This document shows, piece by piece, positions 41,223 to 48,278 of a stretch of DNA of 64,000 bases. Position 1 is the stretch's first letter; the number at the start of each line of letters is the position of its first letter. Origin of the DNA: Streptomyces maremycinicus (GTDB lineage: Bacteria; Actinomycetota; Actinomycetes; Streptomycetales; Streptomycetaceae); contig NZ_BBYG01000025.1 in the NCBI RefSeq assembly GCF_001184025.1, positions 75,830 to 139,829 of the forward strand, in the 5' to 3' direction. The notes under the pieces are model-generated. The model saw only the letters and a list, made by a program, of their open reading frames with translations. It did no database searches and was not told the origin of the DNA. The translations under genes were made by a program, and so were the position numbers.

Positions 41223-42889
41223 CGCGATTCCTCCTCGGTGGTGCTCCGCGCGGGTGCGGTCAGGGCGGGGGCCGGGTCGGGCTCGGTGAGTGCCTCGGGC
41301 AGGACGACGGTGAACTCGGCGCCCCCACCGCTCGCTTCGTCCACCGTGGCGTGGCCGCCCTGCCGCTCGGCGAGCCTGCGCACCAGGGAGAGCCCTATGC
41401 CACGCTTGCCGTGTGCCGGCGGCTTCTTCGTCGACCAGCCCTCGGTGAAGATCAACTCACGCTGCTCGACCGGGATGCCCGGGCCCGTGTCCCGCACCCG
41501 CAGGACCGCCGTACGGCCCTCCGCGCGCAGTTCGACCTCCACGCGCGCGTGCGGTGTGCCCGCGACGGCGTCGAGCGCGTTGTCCACGAGGTTGCCGACG
41601 ACGGTGACCAGCCCGCGCGGGTCGATGAGGCGGTCGGGCAGGCGGGTGCGGTCGGAGACCCACAGGGCGACACCGCGCTCGGCCGCGACGGTCGCCTTGC
41701 CCACCAGCAGGGCGGCGAGCAGCGGGTCCTCGATCTTCTCGGTCACCTGTTCCGCCGTCGCCCGGTGATCACCGACCACCTCCCCGACGAACTCCACCGC
41801 GTCGTCGTACATCTCCAGTTCGAGCAGACCCAGCAGCGTGTGCATCCGGTTGGCGTGCTCGTGGTCCTGGGCGCGCAGCGCGTCGATGAGGCCGTGCGTC
41901 GAGTCGAGCTCGCGCCCGAGCTGCTCCAGCTCGGTGCGGTCGCGCAGGGTGGCCACGGCGCCGCCGTCGTCGGTCGGCATGCGGTTGACTACCAGCACGC
42001 GCTGGCCGCGCACGGCGATCAGGTCCGTGCCGGTCACCCGGCCCGCCAGGACATCGGCCGTACGTCCCCCGCCGAGCGCCTCGTCCGGAGAGCCGCCCAC
42101 CGCCTCCTCCCCGATGCCGAGGAGACGCTGGGCCTCGTCGTTGAGCAGCCGGACGCGGCCGACGCGGTCCAGGGCGACGACGCCTTCCCGGATGCCGTGC
42201 AACATCGCCTCGCGCTCGGCCAGCAGTGCCGAGATGTCCGAGAAGGCCAGGTCGCGGGTCTGCCGCTGGACCCGCCGGGAGATCAGCCAGGCGGCCAGCG
42301 CGCCCACCGCGAGGGCGCCGCCGGCGTAGGCGAACAGCCCGGGGATCGCGTGGATCAGGCGGGCGCGCACACTGTCGTACTCGATGCCGACCGAGACCGC
42401 GCCGATGATCTTGTCGTCGCCGTCGCGCAGGGGCACCTTGCCGCGGGCCGAGCGTCCCAGGGTGCCGCTGTCGATCTCCATGACGTCCCTACCGGCCAGG
42501 GCCTGACTCGGGTCCGTCGACACATGGCCACCCACCTGCCCGGGGTCGGTGTGCGACCAGCGGGTGCCGTGCAGGTCCATCACCACCACGTACTCGGCGC
42601 CGCTGGCACGGCGGATCCGTTCGGCCTCCCGCTGCACCGGCCCGTCGACGGACGGCGGGGTGTCCCGGAGGTCCTCGGCGATCTGCGGCACCGCAGCGGT
42701 GGTCTGCGCGATGGCGAGGGCGCGGCGCATCGCCTGGTCGTCCAGCTGGTCGCTGAGCGGCGCGAGGAAGAGACCGGTCGCGAGCACCACGACTCCCGCG
42801 GCGATCGTCAGCTGCATGAGCAGCACCTGCGAGAACATGCGCCGCGGCATTCCGAGGCGCAGGCGGCGGGCGGGGGGAGTGGGGCTCAT
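41219..42889 (-). CDS. Sensor histidine kinase, CitA/DcuS type
   Basis: 556 residues from ATG 42889 (a TTG two codons upstream is possible). TM1 lies at about 24-46 and is followed by a roughly 130-residue extracytoplasmic sensor (PAS-like/sCache fold as in CitA/DcuS) containing EYVVVMDLHGTRWSHTDPGQVGGHVSTDP, a typical carboxylate-sensor wording. TM2 comes next, then a cytoplasmic PAS (LAEREAMLHGIREGVVALDRVGRVRLLNDEAQRLLG). The kinase helix carries HEHANRMHTLLGLLEL (phosphoacceptor His in ALRAQDHEHANR), and the HATPase domain ends with GKRGIGLSLVRRLAERQGG. It is upstream of and coupled to the second CitB-type regulator. Confidence 0.95.
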   Translation of the reverse strand: MSPTPPARRLRLGMPRRMFSQVLLMQLTIAAGVVVLATGLFLAPLSDQLDDQAMRRALAIAQTTAAVPQIAEDLRDTPPSVDGPVQREAERIRRASGAEYVVVMDLHGTRWSHTDPGQVGGHVSTDPSQALAGRDVMEIDSGTLGRSARGKVPLRDGDDKIIGAVSVGIEYDSVRARLIHAIPGLFAYAGGALAVGALAAWLISRRVQRQTRDLAFSDISALLAEREAMLHGIREGVVALDRVGRVRLLNDEAQRLLGIGEEAVGGSPDEALGGGRTADVLAGRVTGTDLIAVRGQRVLVVNRMPTDDGGAVATLRDRTELEQLGRELDSTHGLIDALRAQDHEHANRMHTLLGLLELEMYDDAVEFVGEVVGDHRATAEQVTEKIEDPLLAALLVGKATVAAERGVALWVSDRTRLPDRLIDPRGLVTVVGNLVDNALDAVAGTPHARVEVELRAEGRTAVLRVRDTGPGIPVEQRELIFTEGWSTKKPPAHGKRGIGLSLVRRLAERQGGHATVDEASGGGAEFTVVLPEALTEPDPAPALTAPARSTTEEESR

Positions 42890-43018
42890 ACCCAAGACGG
42901 TACGTGGGTGGACAGGAGCAGCCGTAGGGGTGGGTGAGGTGGATCTCTTGACCGACTCAAGAGGAAACGATTCGTTCGTGTCCGCGCGGGGTGCGGCCGG
43001 AGCGTGTCCGTAGGAGCG

Positions 43019-43960
43019 TCAGCCCACCAGCGCCGTTCCCGCCAGCTCGCGCACCGCCACCACGTCCATCCGCCCAGGTGAACCGAGGACCGACGCGCCG
43101 CAGCTCTCCGGCCGGGGCGGCAGCGAGGCGCCCTGGACGACGACGACCTGCCAGTGGCGCCCGTCCAGGTGGGCGACCGTCACCTCCCAGCGCGGTGCGT
43201 CGCCCGAGGTCCGGACCACGCTCAGCGCCTCCGCGGCGTCCTCGCCGGTCGCCGAGCGGACCGCCAGCTCCGCCGCCTGGCCAGGCCGCTCCCAGGCCGA
43301 ACACCCGCGGCACCCCTCCGCGAGGATTCGCCCCTCCCGGACGCCGTGCAGGACCTCCTTGACGGTGTGGGCCTCGGCGCGGCCGTAGGCGTACCCGTAC
43401 GGCAGGACGAGCAGGGTGGGGGAGAAGCGGTGACCCCCCAGATGAGTGACCTCCCAGGCGCCCCGCACCCCCGATGCGGCGAGCTCCGCGGCCAGCGGAC
43501 GGCCCAGCAGCGCGCAGCAGCGGTCACGCTTGCCGTTGGTGCACACGAGGGCGAGCGGGTCGCCGGTGTGGGGCCCGCCCCGCAGCGCGGTGTCGAAGCT
43601 GCGGTGGTCGCCCCCGCCGAGCGCGGCGAAGTCGAGATCCAGCAGCTGACGTGGGTCGTGGGTGGTGGCGCTGCGCAGCCATACGCGTCCGGGGACGGTG
43701 TGGGCCGCGTACACCTGTCGCAGCGGGGGTGCGCCGAAGTCCGCGTGGCGCCCGGGGCGCCGGATGAGCGCGACGCGTACGCCCGTGCCCCGCGCGGCGG
43801 CACCCAGGGCACGGCCCACGGCCGGGTCCAGATGGCTCGAGACCAGCGCTTCGGCACCCCAGGGGCCGGGCTGCTCCAGCAGGAGCCAGGTCGTTGCCGT
43901 GGCCGCGGTTCCGGAGATGGGCTCGTCGAGATCCCGCGAGACGGTCGCGCACGTACTCAC
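43019..43960 (-). CDS. Sucrase/ferredoxin-like (Apd1-like) Fe-S protein
   Basis: 313 residues from GTG 43960. It matches the sucrase/ferredoxin-like family: N-terminal TWLLLEQPGPWGAEAL, a central VCTNGKRDRCCALLGRPLAAEL with Cys140, Cys148 and Cys149, then VTHLGGHRFSPTLLVLPYGYAYGR with His173 and His177. The C-x8-C and H-x3-H spacing is that of the thioredoxin-like [2Fe-2S] site of yeast Apd1 (two Cys, two His). C-terminal CRGC near residue 235 is a further Cys pair. It is probably an electron-transfer protein. An iron box touches the start codon, so it should be made under iron starvation; siderophore reduction is an attractive guess. Confidence 0.88.
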   Translation of the reverse strand: MSTCATVSRDLDEPISGTAATATTWLLLEQPGPWGAEALVSSHLDPAVGRALGAAARGTGVRVALIRRPGRHADFGAPPLRQVYAAHTVPGRVWLRSATTHDPRQLLDLDFAALGGGDHRSFDTALRGGPHTGDPLALVCTNGKRDRCCALLGRPLAAELAASGVRGAWEVTHLGGHRFSPTLLVLPYGYAYGRAEAHTVKEVLHGVREGRILAEGCRGCSAWERPGQAAELAVRSATGEDAAEALSVVRTSGDAPRWEVTVAHLDGRHWQVVVVQGASLPPRPESCGASVLGSPGRMDVVAVRELAGTALVG

Positions 43961-43979
43961 AGAGGTGAGCCTAACCTGA
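43961..43979 (-). promoter_or_regulatory. Iron box (DmdR/IdeR operator) at the Apd1-like gene
   Basis: Minus strand 43979-43961 reads TCAGGTTAGGCTCACCTCT, matching the actinobacterial iron box TTAGGTTAGGCTCACCTAA at 16 of 19 positions. It lies immediately upstream of the GTG start. Repression by DmdR1/IdeR with Fe2+ is expected. Confidence 0.9.
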
Positions 43980-44107
43980 CTTGCCCGAGCGCGACTTCCG
44001 GCGGGGGCGGGTGCTCGGCCGCGCGGGCACGCGTGCGCGTGCCGCGAGGGGCGTGGCTCCCGGGTCGGACCGGGCTCCGTCCCTGGTCGGAGCGGTTTCG
44101 TCGATCC

Positions 44108-44242
44108 GAGCGGGTGGCGCCCTGAGCGGGTGGCGCCCGAGCCGTGGGGCGGATCAAGCCGTAGGGCGAGCCGCGCCGTGGGGCGGATCAAGCCGTAGGG
44201 CGAGCCGCGCCGTGGGGCGGGCCGAGCCTTAGGGCGGGCCGA
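44108..44242 (+). repeat. 17-bp-period minisatellite downstream of citrate-synthase-like gene
   Basis: Two units of GAGCGGGTGGCGCCC(N) at 44108-44140 are followed by three 34-bp units (44141-44174, 44175-44208, 44209-44242), each made of two related 17-bp halves. The first two 34-bp units are identical; the third has diverged. It is non-coding, between the stop of one minus-strand gene and the start of the next. Confidence 0.88.
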
Positions 44243-44280
44243 GCCGTGGCTGGGCCCGCTCGCGACGGCTTGCGGGCTTC

Positions 44281-45543
44281 CTACGTCGGCTTCGGCAGCG
44301 GCTGGGGCGGCTTCGGGCCCACGTAGTGTCCGCTCGGGCGCATCCGCAGGGGGCGTTCGCCGTACTCCTCCAGGGCGTGGGCGATCCAGCCCGCCGTACG
44401 GGCGACGGCGAAGATCGTCTCACTGGCCGACGACTCCATGCCGCAGGACGCGGTCAGGACCGCGAGTGCCAGGTCCACGTTGGCGTGCAGCGGCGCGTGG
44501 CGCGCGGTCGTGGCCACGATGTCCCTGGCCGCGGCGAGGGCCGGCGCGGCAGCGGGGATCTCCTCCAGGAGGGCGAACAGGGCACGCGCGCGGGGATCCT
44601 CACCGGCGTAGAGCCGGTGACCGAGGCCGGGAACGCGGCGGCCCGCGCGCAACTCCTCGGCGATCACCGGAGCGGCACTGCCGATGTCCAGCACCTCGAG
44701 CAGCAGGCGGTGGGCCAGTCCCCCCGCCGCGCCGTGCAGGGGGCCCTCAATCACTCCCAGTCCGGCCGAGACAGCCGCGTAGGCGTGCGCGCGGGCCGAC
44801 GCGGCGACCCGCACCGCGAGCGTCGAGGCCGCCAGGTCGTGGTCGACGAGCAGACCGAGCGCCGTGTCGAGGGCGCGCAACTGCGCCTTGTCGGCGGGGC
44901 GTCCGCTGAGCCGGCCCCACAGCCGCTGGGCCAGCGGGCCTTCGTCACGGTGCGTGGGCACCTTCGCGGGCAGCGCGGCCACGAGGGTGGGGATCAGGAT
45001 GCGGGCGGTGCCGAGCACGGCGTCCTCGGACAGGTCGAACCGCAACGGGTCCGCGGCCGCGGCGGCCACGGCGGCGACCCGCAACCGGTCGGTGGGACCG
45101 GTGTGTTCGGGCAGCGCCTCGACGACGCGGCGGGCGGCCTCGACGGATGCGTCGGGCGCGGTGAAGGTGACACCGGACCGCAGCCGGCCGGTCCACAGCC
45201 ACTCCGCGACCTCTTCGTAGGAGTGCCGGGAGGCCAGTTCGACCGCGTTGACCCCCCGGAAGTAGTAGTGGTCCTGGTCGATGAGGGTGACGCGGGTGCG
45301 GACGGACAGCTCCGCCCCGGAGCCCGGACTCCCGCTGCTCTCCCGCCTGTTGCGCCGAGCGAGCGCCTCGACCTCCTTGGCGTCGAAGGTGCTGCCCCGG
45401 CCCGCGGGTGTGCGCCGGCTGCTCAGCTGACCGCGGCTGACGTACGCGTACACGGTCTCGGGTTTCACCCCGAGCAGCTCGGCGGCTTCCTTGGTGCTCA
45501 GCCGTCGTTCGGGGTGGCCGGGGCCGGGTTCCTGATCGCGCAT
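44281..45543 (-). CDS. Citrate-synthase-family protein with N-terminal DNA-binding (HTH) domain
   Basis: 420 residues from ATG 45543 (GGTGA 5 nt upstream; GTG 45552 is an alternative). Residues 14-62 form a MerR/excisionase-like helix-turn-helix: RLSTKEAAELLGVKPETVYAYVSRGQLSSRRT with a following wing. Residues 85-410 are citrate-synthase-like: YYFRGVNAVELASRHSYEEVAEWLWTG, VDHDLAASTLAVRVAAS, IEGPLHGAAGG, GLGHRLYAGEDPRARALF and HANVDLALAVLTASCGM, so the active-site His and Asp are kept. Its function may be enzymatic, regulatory or both. It is divergent from a second citrate-synthase gene; the palindrome between them is the likely operator. Confidence 0.92.
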   Translation of the reverse strand: MRDQEPGPGHPERRLSTKEAAELLGVKPETVYAYVSRGQLSSRRTPAGRGSTFDAKEVEALARRNRRESSGSPGSGAELSVRTRVTLIDQDHYYFRGVNAVELASRHSYEEVAEWLWTGRLRSGVTFTAPDASVEAARRVVEALPEHTGPTDRLRVAAVAAAAADPLRFDLSEDAVLGTARILIPTLVAALPAKVPTHRDEGPLAQRLWGRLSGRPADKAQLRALDTALGLLVDHDLAASTLAVRVAASARAHAYAAVSAGLGVIEGPLHGAAGGLAHRLLLEVLDIGSAAPVIAEELRAGRRVPGLGHRLYAGEDPRARALFALLEEIPAAAPALAAARDIVATTARHAPLHANVDLALAVLTASCGMESSASETIFAVARTAGWIAHALEEYGERPLRMRPSGHYVGPKPPQPLPKPT

Positions 45544-45572
45544 GGGGGTCACCGTATCCAGAAGACCGATCT

Positions 45573-45618
45573 ATTGATTCAATCAATATTGACAGAGATC
45601 AAGTCAAGCATGGACAGT
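45573..45618 (+). promoter_or_regulatory. AT-rich palindrome and promoter between divergent citrate-synthase genes
   Basis: ATTGATTCAATCAAT (45573-45587) is a perfect 15-bp palindrome, overlapping TCAATATTGA (45583-45592), itself palindromic, so half-sites TTGA/TCAA recur. TTGACA (45589-45594) is a perfect -35 with a GACAGT -10 18 bp downstream (45613-45618), serving the rightward gene. It is extremely AT-rich for this genome. Confidence 0.75.
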
Positions 45619-45642
45619 CGAATCAAGTTCAGGGAGGAAAAC

Positions 45643-46809
45643 ATGTCCGTCAATCTGTCAGCAGCCTCATCCATCGATGTGCCGCGGGGACTCGCGGGTG
45701 TCGTCGTCGCCGACACGGAGGTCGGTGACGTCCGAGGGCGTGAGGGCTTCTACCACTACCGCCAGTACTCCGCCGTGGATCTCGCGCGCACCCGTCGCTT
45801 CGAGGACGTCTGGCACCTCCTGGTCCACGGGACGCTGCCGGACGCGCGCCGGAGCGCCGCCTTCGCCGCCGAGACCACCGCCCTGCGAAAGCTCCCCGAG
45901 GAGGTGTCCGCCGCCCTGCCCGCACTGGCGGCGGCCGGCGCGGACACGAACCCGCTGGCCGGGATGCGAACGGCGCTGTCGCTGCTGGGTGCGGCGAAGG
46001 GGTTCCGGCCGGTGTACGACATCGACGCGGAACGCCGCCGCGAGGACACGGTCGCCGCCGCCGCGGCCGTACCCACGCTGCTCACGGCGCTGTACCGGCT
46101 GGGACGCGGTCTCGCCCCCGTGGAGCCGCGCCGGGACCTGCCCCACGCGGCGAACTACCTCTACATGCTGACCGGGGCCGAGCCCGATCCGGAGCGGGCC
46201 CGTGCGGTCGAGCAATACTTGATCTCCACCATTGATCACGGCTTCAACGCGTCAACCTTCACGGCCAGGGTGATCGCCTCGACCGGGGCGGACGTGGCCG
46301 CGTGCCTCGTGGGGGCGGTGGGAGCGCTGTCGGGGCCGTTGCACGGTGGCGCGCCCAGCCGGGCCCTGGACACCCTGGACGCGATCGGTACCCCGGACCG
46401 CATCGATCCCTGGATCCGTGAGCGGGTCCTCGCCGGTGAGCGCATCATGGGCTTCGGTCACGCCGTCTACCGCACGGAGGACCCGCGTTCGCGCATGCTC
46501 CGCGAGATCGCCCGGCGATTCGGAGGCCCGCGAGTCGAGTTCGCCGTCGAGGTGGAGCGACACGTCGAGGCGATCCTCGCCGAGCTGAAGCCGGGCCGGG
46601 AACTGCACACGAACGTGGAGTTCTACGCCGGCGTGGTCATGGAGCTCTGCGGGCTGCCGCGCGAGATGTTCACCCCGACCTTCGCGGCGGCGCGGATGGT
46701 GGGCTGGAGCGCCAACATCCTGGAGCAGGCGGAGGACTCGAAGATCATCCGCTCGGTCGCGCGGTATGTGGGGCCGGGGGCGCCGGTCGAGGTGCCGGCG
46801 GTGGCCTGA
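45643..46809 (+). CDS. Citrate synthase (second, divergent copy)
   Basis: 388 residues from ATG 45643 with an excellent GGGAGGAAAAC ribosome-binding site. It has family features throughout: EGFYHYRQYSAVDLARTRRFEDVWHLL, TIDHGFNASTFTARVIAST, GALSGPLHGGAPSRAL, MGFGHAVYRTEDPRSRMLREIARRFG, and HTNVEFYAGVVMELCGLPREMFTPTFAAARMVGW. The catalytic position that is Asp in most citrate synthases (NVDFY) is Glu here (NVEFY); several actinobacterial type II citrate synthases may share this. It makes citrate or methylcitrate from oxaloacetate and an acyl-CoA. It is divergent from the HTH-fused relative, which may control it. Confidence 0.94.
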   Translation: MSVNLSAASSIDVPRGLAGVVVADTEVGDVRGREGFYHYRQYSAVDLARTRRFEDVWHLLVHGTLPDARRSAAFAAETTALRKLPEEVSAALPALAAAGADTNPLAGMRTALSLLGAAKGFRPVYDIDAERRREDTVAAAAAVPTLLTALYRLGRGLAPVEPRRDLPHAANYLYMLTGAEPDPERARAVEQYLISTIDHGFNASTFTARVIASTGADVAACLVGAVGALSGPLHGGAPSRALDTLDAIGTPDRIDPWIRERVLAGERIMGFGHAVYRTEDPRSRMLREIARRFGGPRVEFAVEVERHVEAILAELKPGRELHTNVEFYAGVVMELCGLPREMFTPTFAAARMVGWSANILEQAEDSKIIRSVARYVGPGAPVEVPAVA

Positions 46810-46840
46810 AAGCGCGTCGGGAACGCGCGGGTGCGAGGAA

Positions 46841-46862
46841 GGCCCGGCAGCACGGCCGGGCC
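46841..46862. terminator. Terminator after citrate synthase
   Basis: GGCCCGGC (46841-46848) pairs with GCCGGGCC (46855-46862) around a 6-nt loop, between convergent genes. Confidence 0.75.
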
Positions 46863-46890
46863 GGTGGTCGGGCCCTCCTCTTGGAAGAGC

Positions 46891-47130
46891 CTAAAGGTCC
46901 GGAATATCGGCCTTCGCGCGAATCAGGGTCTCTCGGGTGATGACGACAATTCTCTCGTGGTCACCGCGTGAGGCGTCGGAGGGGAGGTCCGGGTCCAGTG
47001 AATCCGTGGCATCCGTACCGATAACGGCGAAATTACCATCGGCAAGTTCGAAAATATCGGGGCAATTTGCTCCGCTCACGCTTCCGCGAGCGCGCGGAGA
47101 TGCACCGATCCGACGGATGATCTGACTCAC
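46891..47130 (-). CDS. Small hypothetical protein (79 aa)
   Basis: From GTG 47130, which has GAGGAAG 6 nt upstream; an ATG 26 codons earlier lacks one. The protein begins SQIIRRIGASPRARG and contains CPDIFELADGNFAVIGTDAT and HERIVVITRETLIRAKADIPDL, a small beta-rich pattern with an acidic middle. It resembles small Streptomyces proteins found as multiple paralogues next to DUF6082 genes; function is unknown. Codon use is less GC-biased than neighbours (for example AAA and ATA-rich stretch at 46900-47060). It is separated by about 270 bp from the DUF6082 gene on the same strand. Confidence 0.72.
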   Translation of the reverse strand: MSQIIRRIGASPRARGSVSGANCPDIFELADGNFAVIGTDATDSLDPDLPSDASRGDHERIVVITRETLIRAKADIPDL

Positions 47131-47398
47131 TGTTGCTTCCTCGGGTCCGATTGGTTTGCGCACGACGACTGCGCGGTGCAAGACGGGCCCTGTGGGGTCG
47201 CTCGTCATCCGGCGGCGTAGGCGACGATCTGGGTGGGGTCCTCTACGCGATCAAGCGCGAGTCAACTCCCTGACGACCCACCTAACGGCCGTCTTGACCC
47301 TTTCGTAATGGGCCGAGGGTGTGATTCCGCAGGAGGGGGTGCGAGCCCCGGAGTGTGAGCCCTCCGGCTGACGGAGTGCGCCGAGGGCCGGTGGGACT

Positions 47399-47956
47399 TC
47401 ACGGACCCGGCGGCTCTCCCACCACCCACCATTCGTCGGCGTCCGACTCCTCGAGTTGCGTGAGGAGTTCGTCCACCATACGGCCGAGTTCCGCTTCGTC
47501 CGAGCCGTCGGCAATGGTCGCCCGCTGATGTTTCGTGGCGTACCAGTACTCCCGTACCACAGGGTTCTGGAGAATGCCGCGAATGTACCCGAAGAACTCC
47601 TCGCGGGAGATGTTGCCTATCCGGTAATAAAACAGTGCGTTCGTGTAGAGGGCATTGGCGTAGAGGTACTGGCGCCGCTGCTTGGTGGAAACCGGAGCCT
47701 CGTAGAGGTCCAGCACTTCCGCCAGTTCGGGGTCGTCGATGGCTTTGCTCAGCAATTCCCAGTGGAGGCGCTGCTGGTTGGCCAGATCGGTGTGCTGCTG
47801 GGAGTGGGCGGTCCGCTCCAGATGTTCCAGTCGTACCCGCAGTGTCTCCAGTGCATGGCGCTGTACCGCCATGGTGACCAGGGCACCCGCGGCCATGCCC
47901 GCCGCCGCGGCGGCGACGGCACCGAGTCCGTGTACCCCAAACCTCTGTGTGGCCAT
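47399..47956 (-). CDS. DUF6082 family membrane-anchored protein
   Basis: 185 residues from ATG 47956 (GGGGG 8 nt upstream). An N-terminal TM helix (about 9-32, LGAVAAAAAGMAAGALVTMAV) is followed by a coiled-coil segment (HALETLRVRLEHLERTAHSQQHTDLANQQRLHWELL). A helical domain with RRQYLYANALYTNALFYYRIGNISREEFFGYIRGILQNPVVREYWYATKHQR matches the DUF6082 pattern. Such genes are common and variable in Streptomyces, often in accessory DNA near small hypothetical genes. No function is known. The small gene at 46891-47130 lies downstream on the same strand. Confidence 0.85.
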   Translation of the reverse strand: MATQRFGVHGLGAVAAAAAGMAAGALVTMAVQRHALETLRVRLEHLERTAHSQQHTDLANQQRLHWELLSKAIDDPELAEVLDLYEAPVSTKQRRQYLYANALYTNALFYYRIGNISREEFFGYIRGILQNPVVREYWYATKHQRATIADGSDEAELGRMVDELLTQLEESDADEWWVVGEPPGP

Positions 47957-48278
47957 GTCAAAAACCCCCGATCGAGCGGCCGTGCGCCGGTCGTCGGGGT
48001 GCGGGTGGACGTGACGGGGACCGGCGAGCGGTGGGCGGCGCTTGCCGTCTCCCAGAGTGCCGAGCGGCTCTGATCGGCGGGGGAGGCGGAGGGGAGGCGC
48101 ACGGAGGGAAGCGAGGGTCGCACGCCAGGGCGCCTTGCCCAACGTCTGCCCCGCGCATGCTGCTAACAATCGTTCACTCCGCGGTGATTACCACGGCTCG
48201 TATCCTGGGGCGGCATTCAGTCCCCGTACGCGCGCGGGCCGTGCGCCGGTGCACGCGTAGGTCTCGGAAAGGTCGCAC
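47957..48278. other. Non-coding divergent region upstream of CobW gene
   Basis: 322 bp between the divergent DUF6082 and CobW-type genes. A less GC-rich segment at 48165-48205 may hold the CobW-side promoter (TATCCT at 48201-48206). I found no convincing zinc-uptake-regulator box. Confidence 0.4.

Noticed and set aside
48150..48278. Possible zinc-uptake-regulator box before the CobW gene
   Set aside because: No palindrome with the expected TGAAAATnATTTTCA-type sequence could be found.
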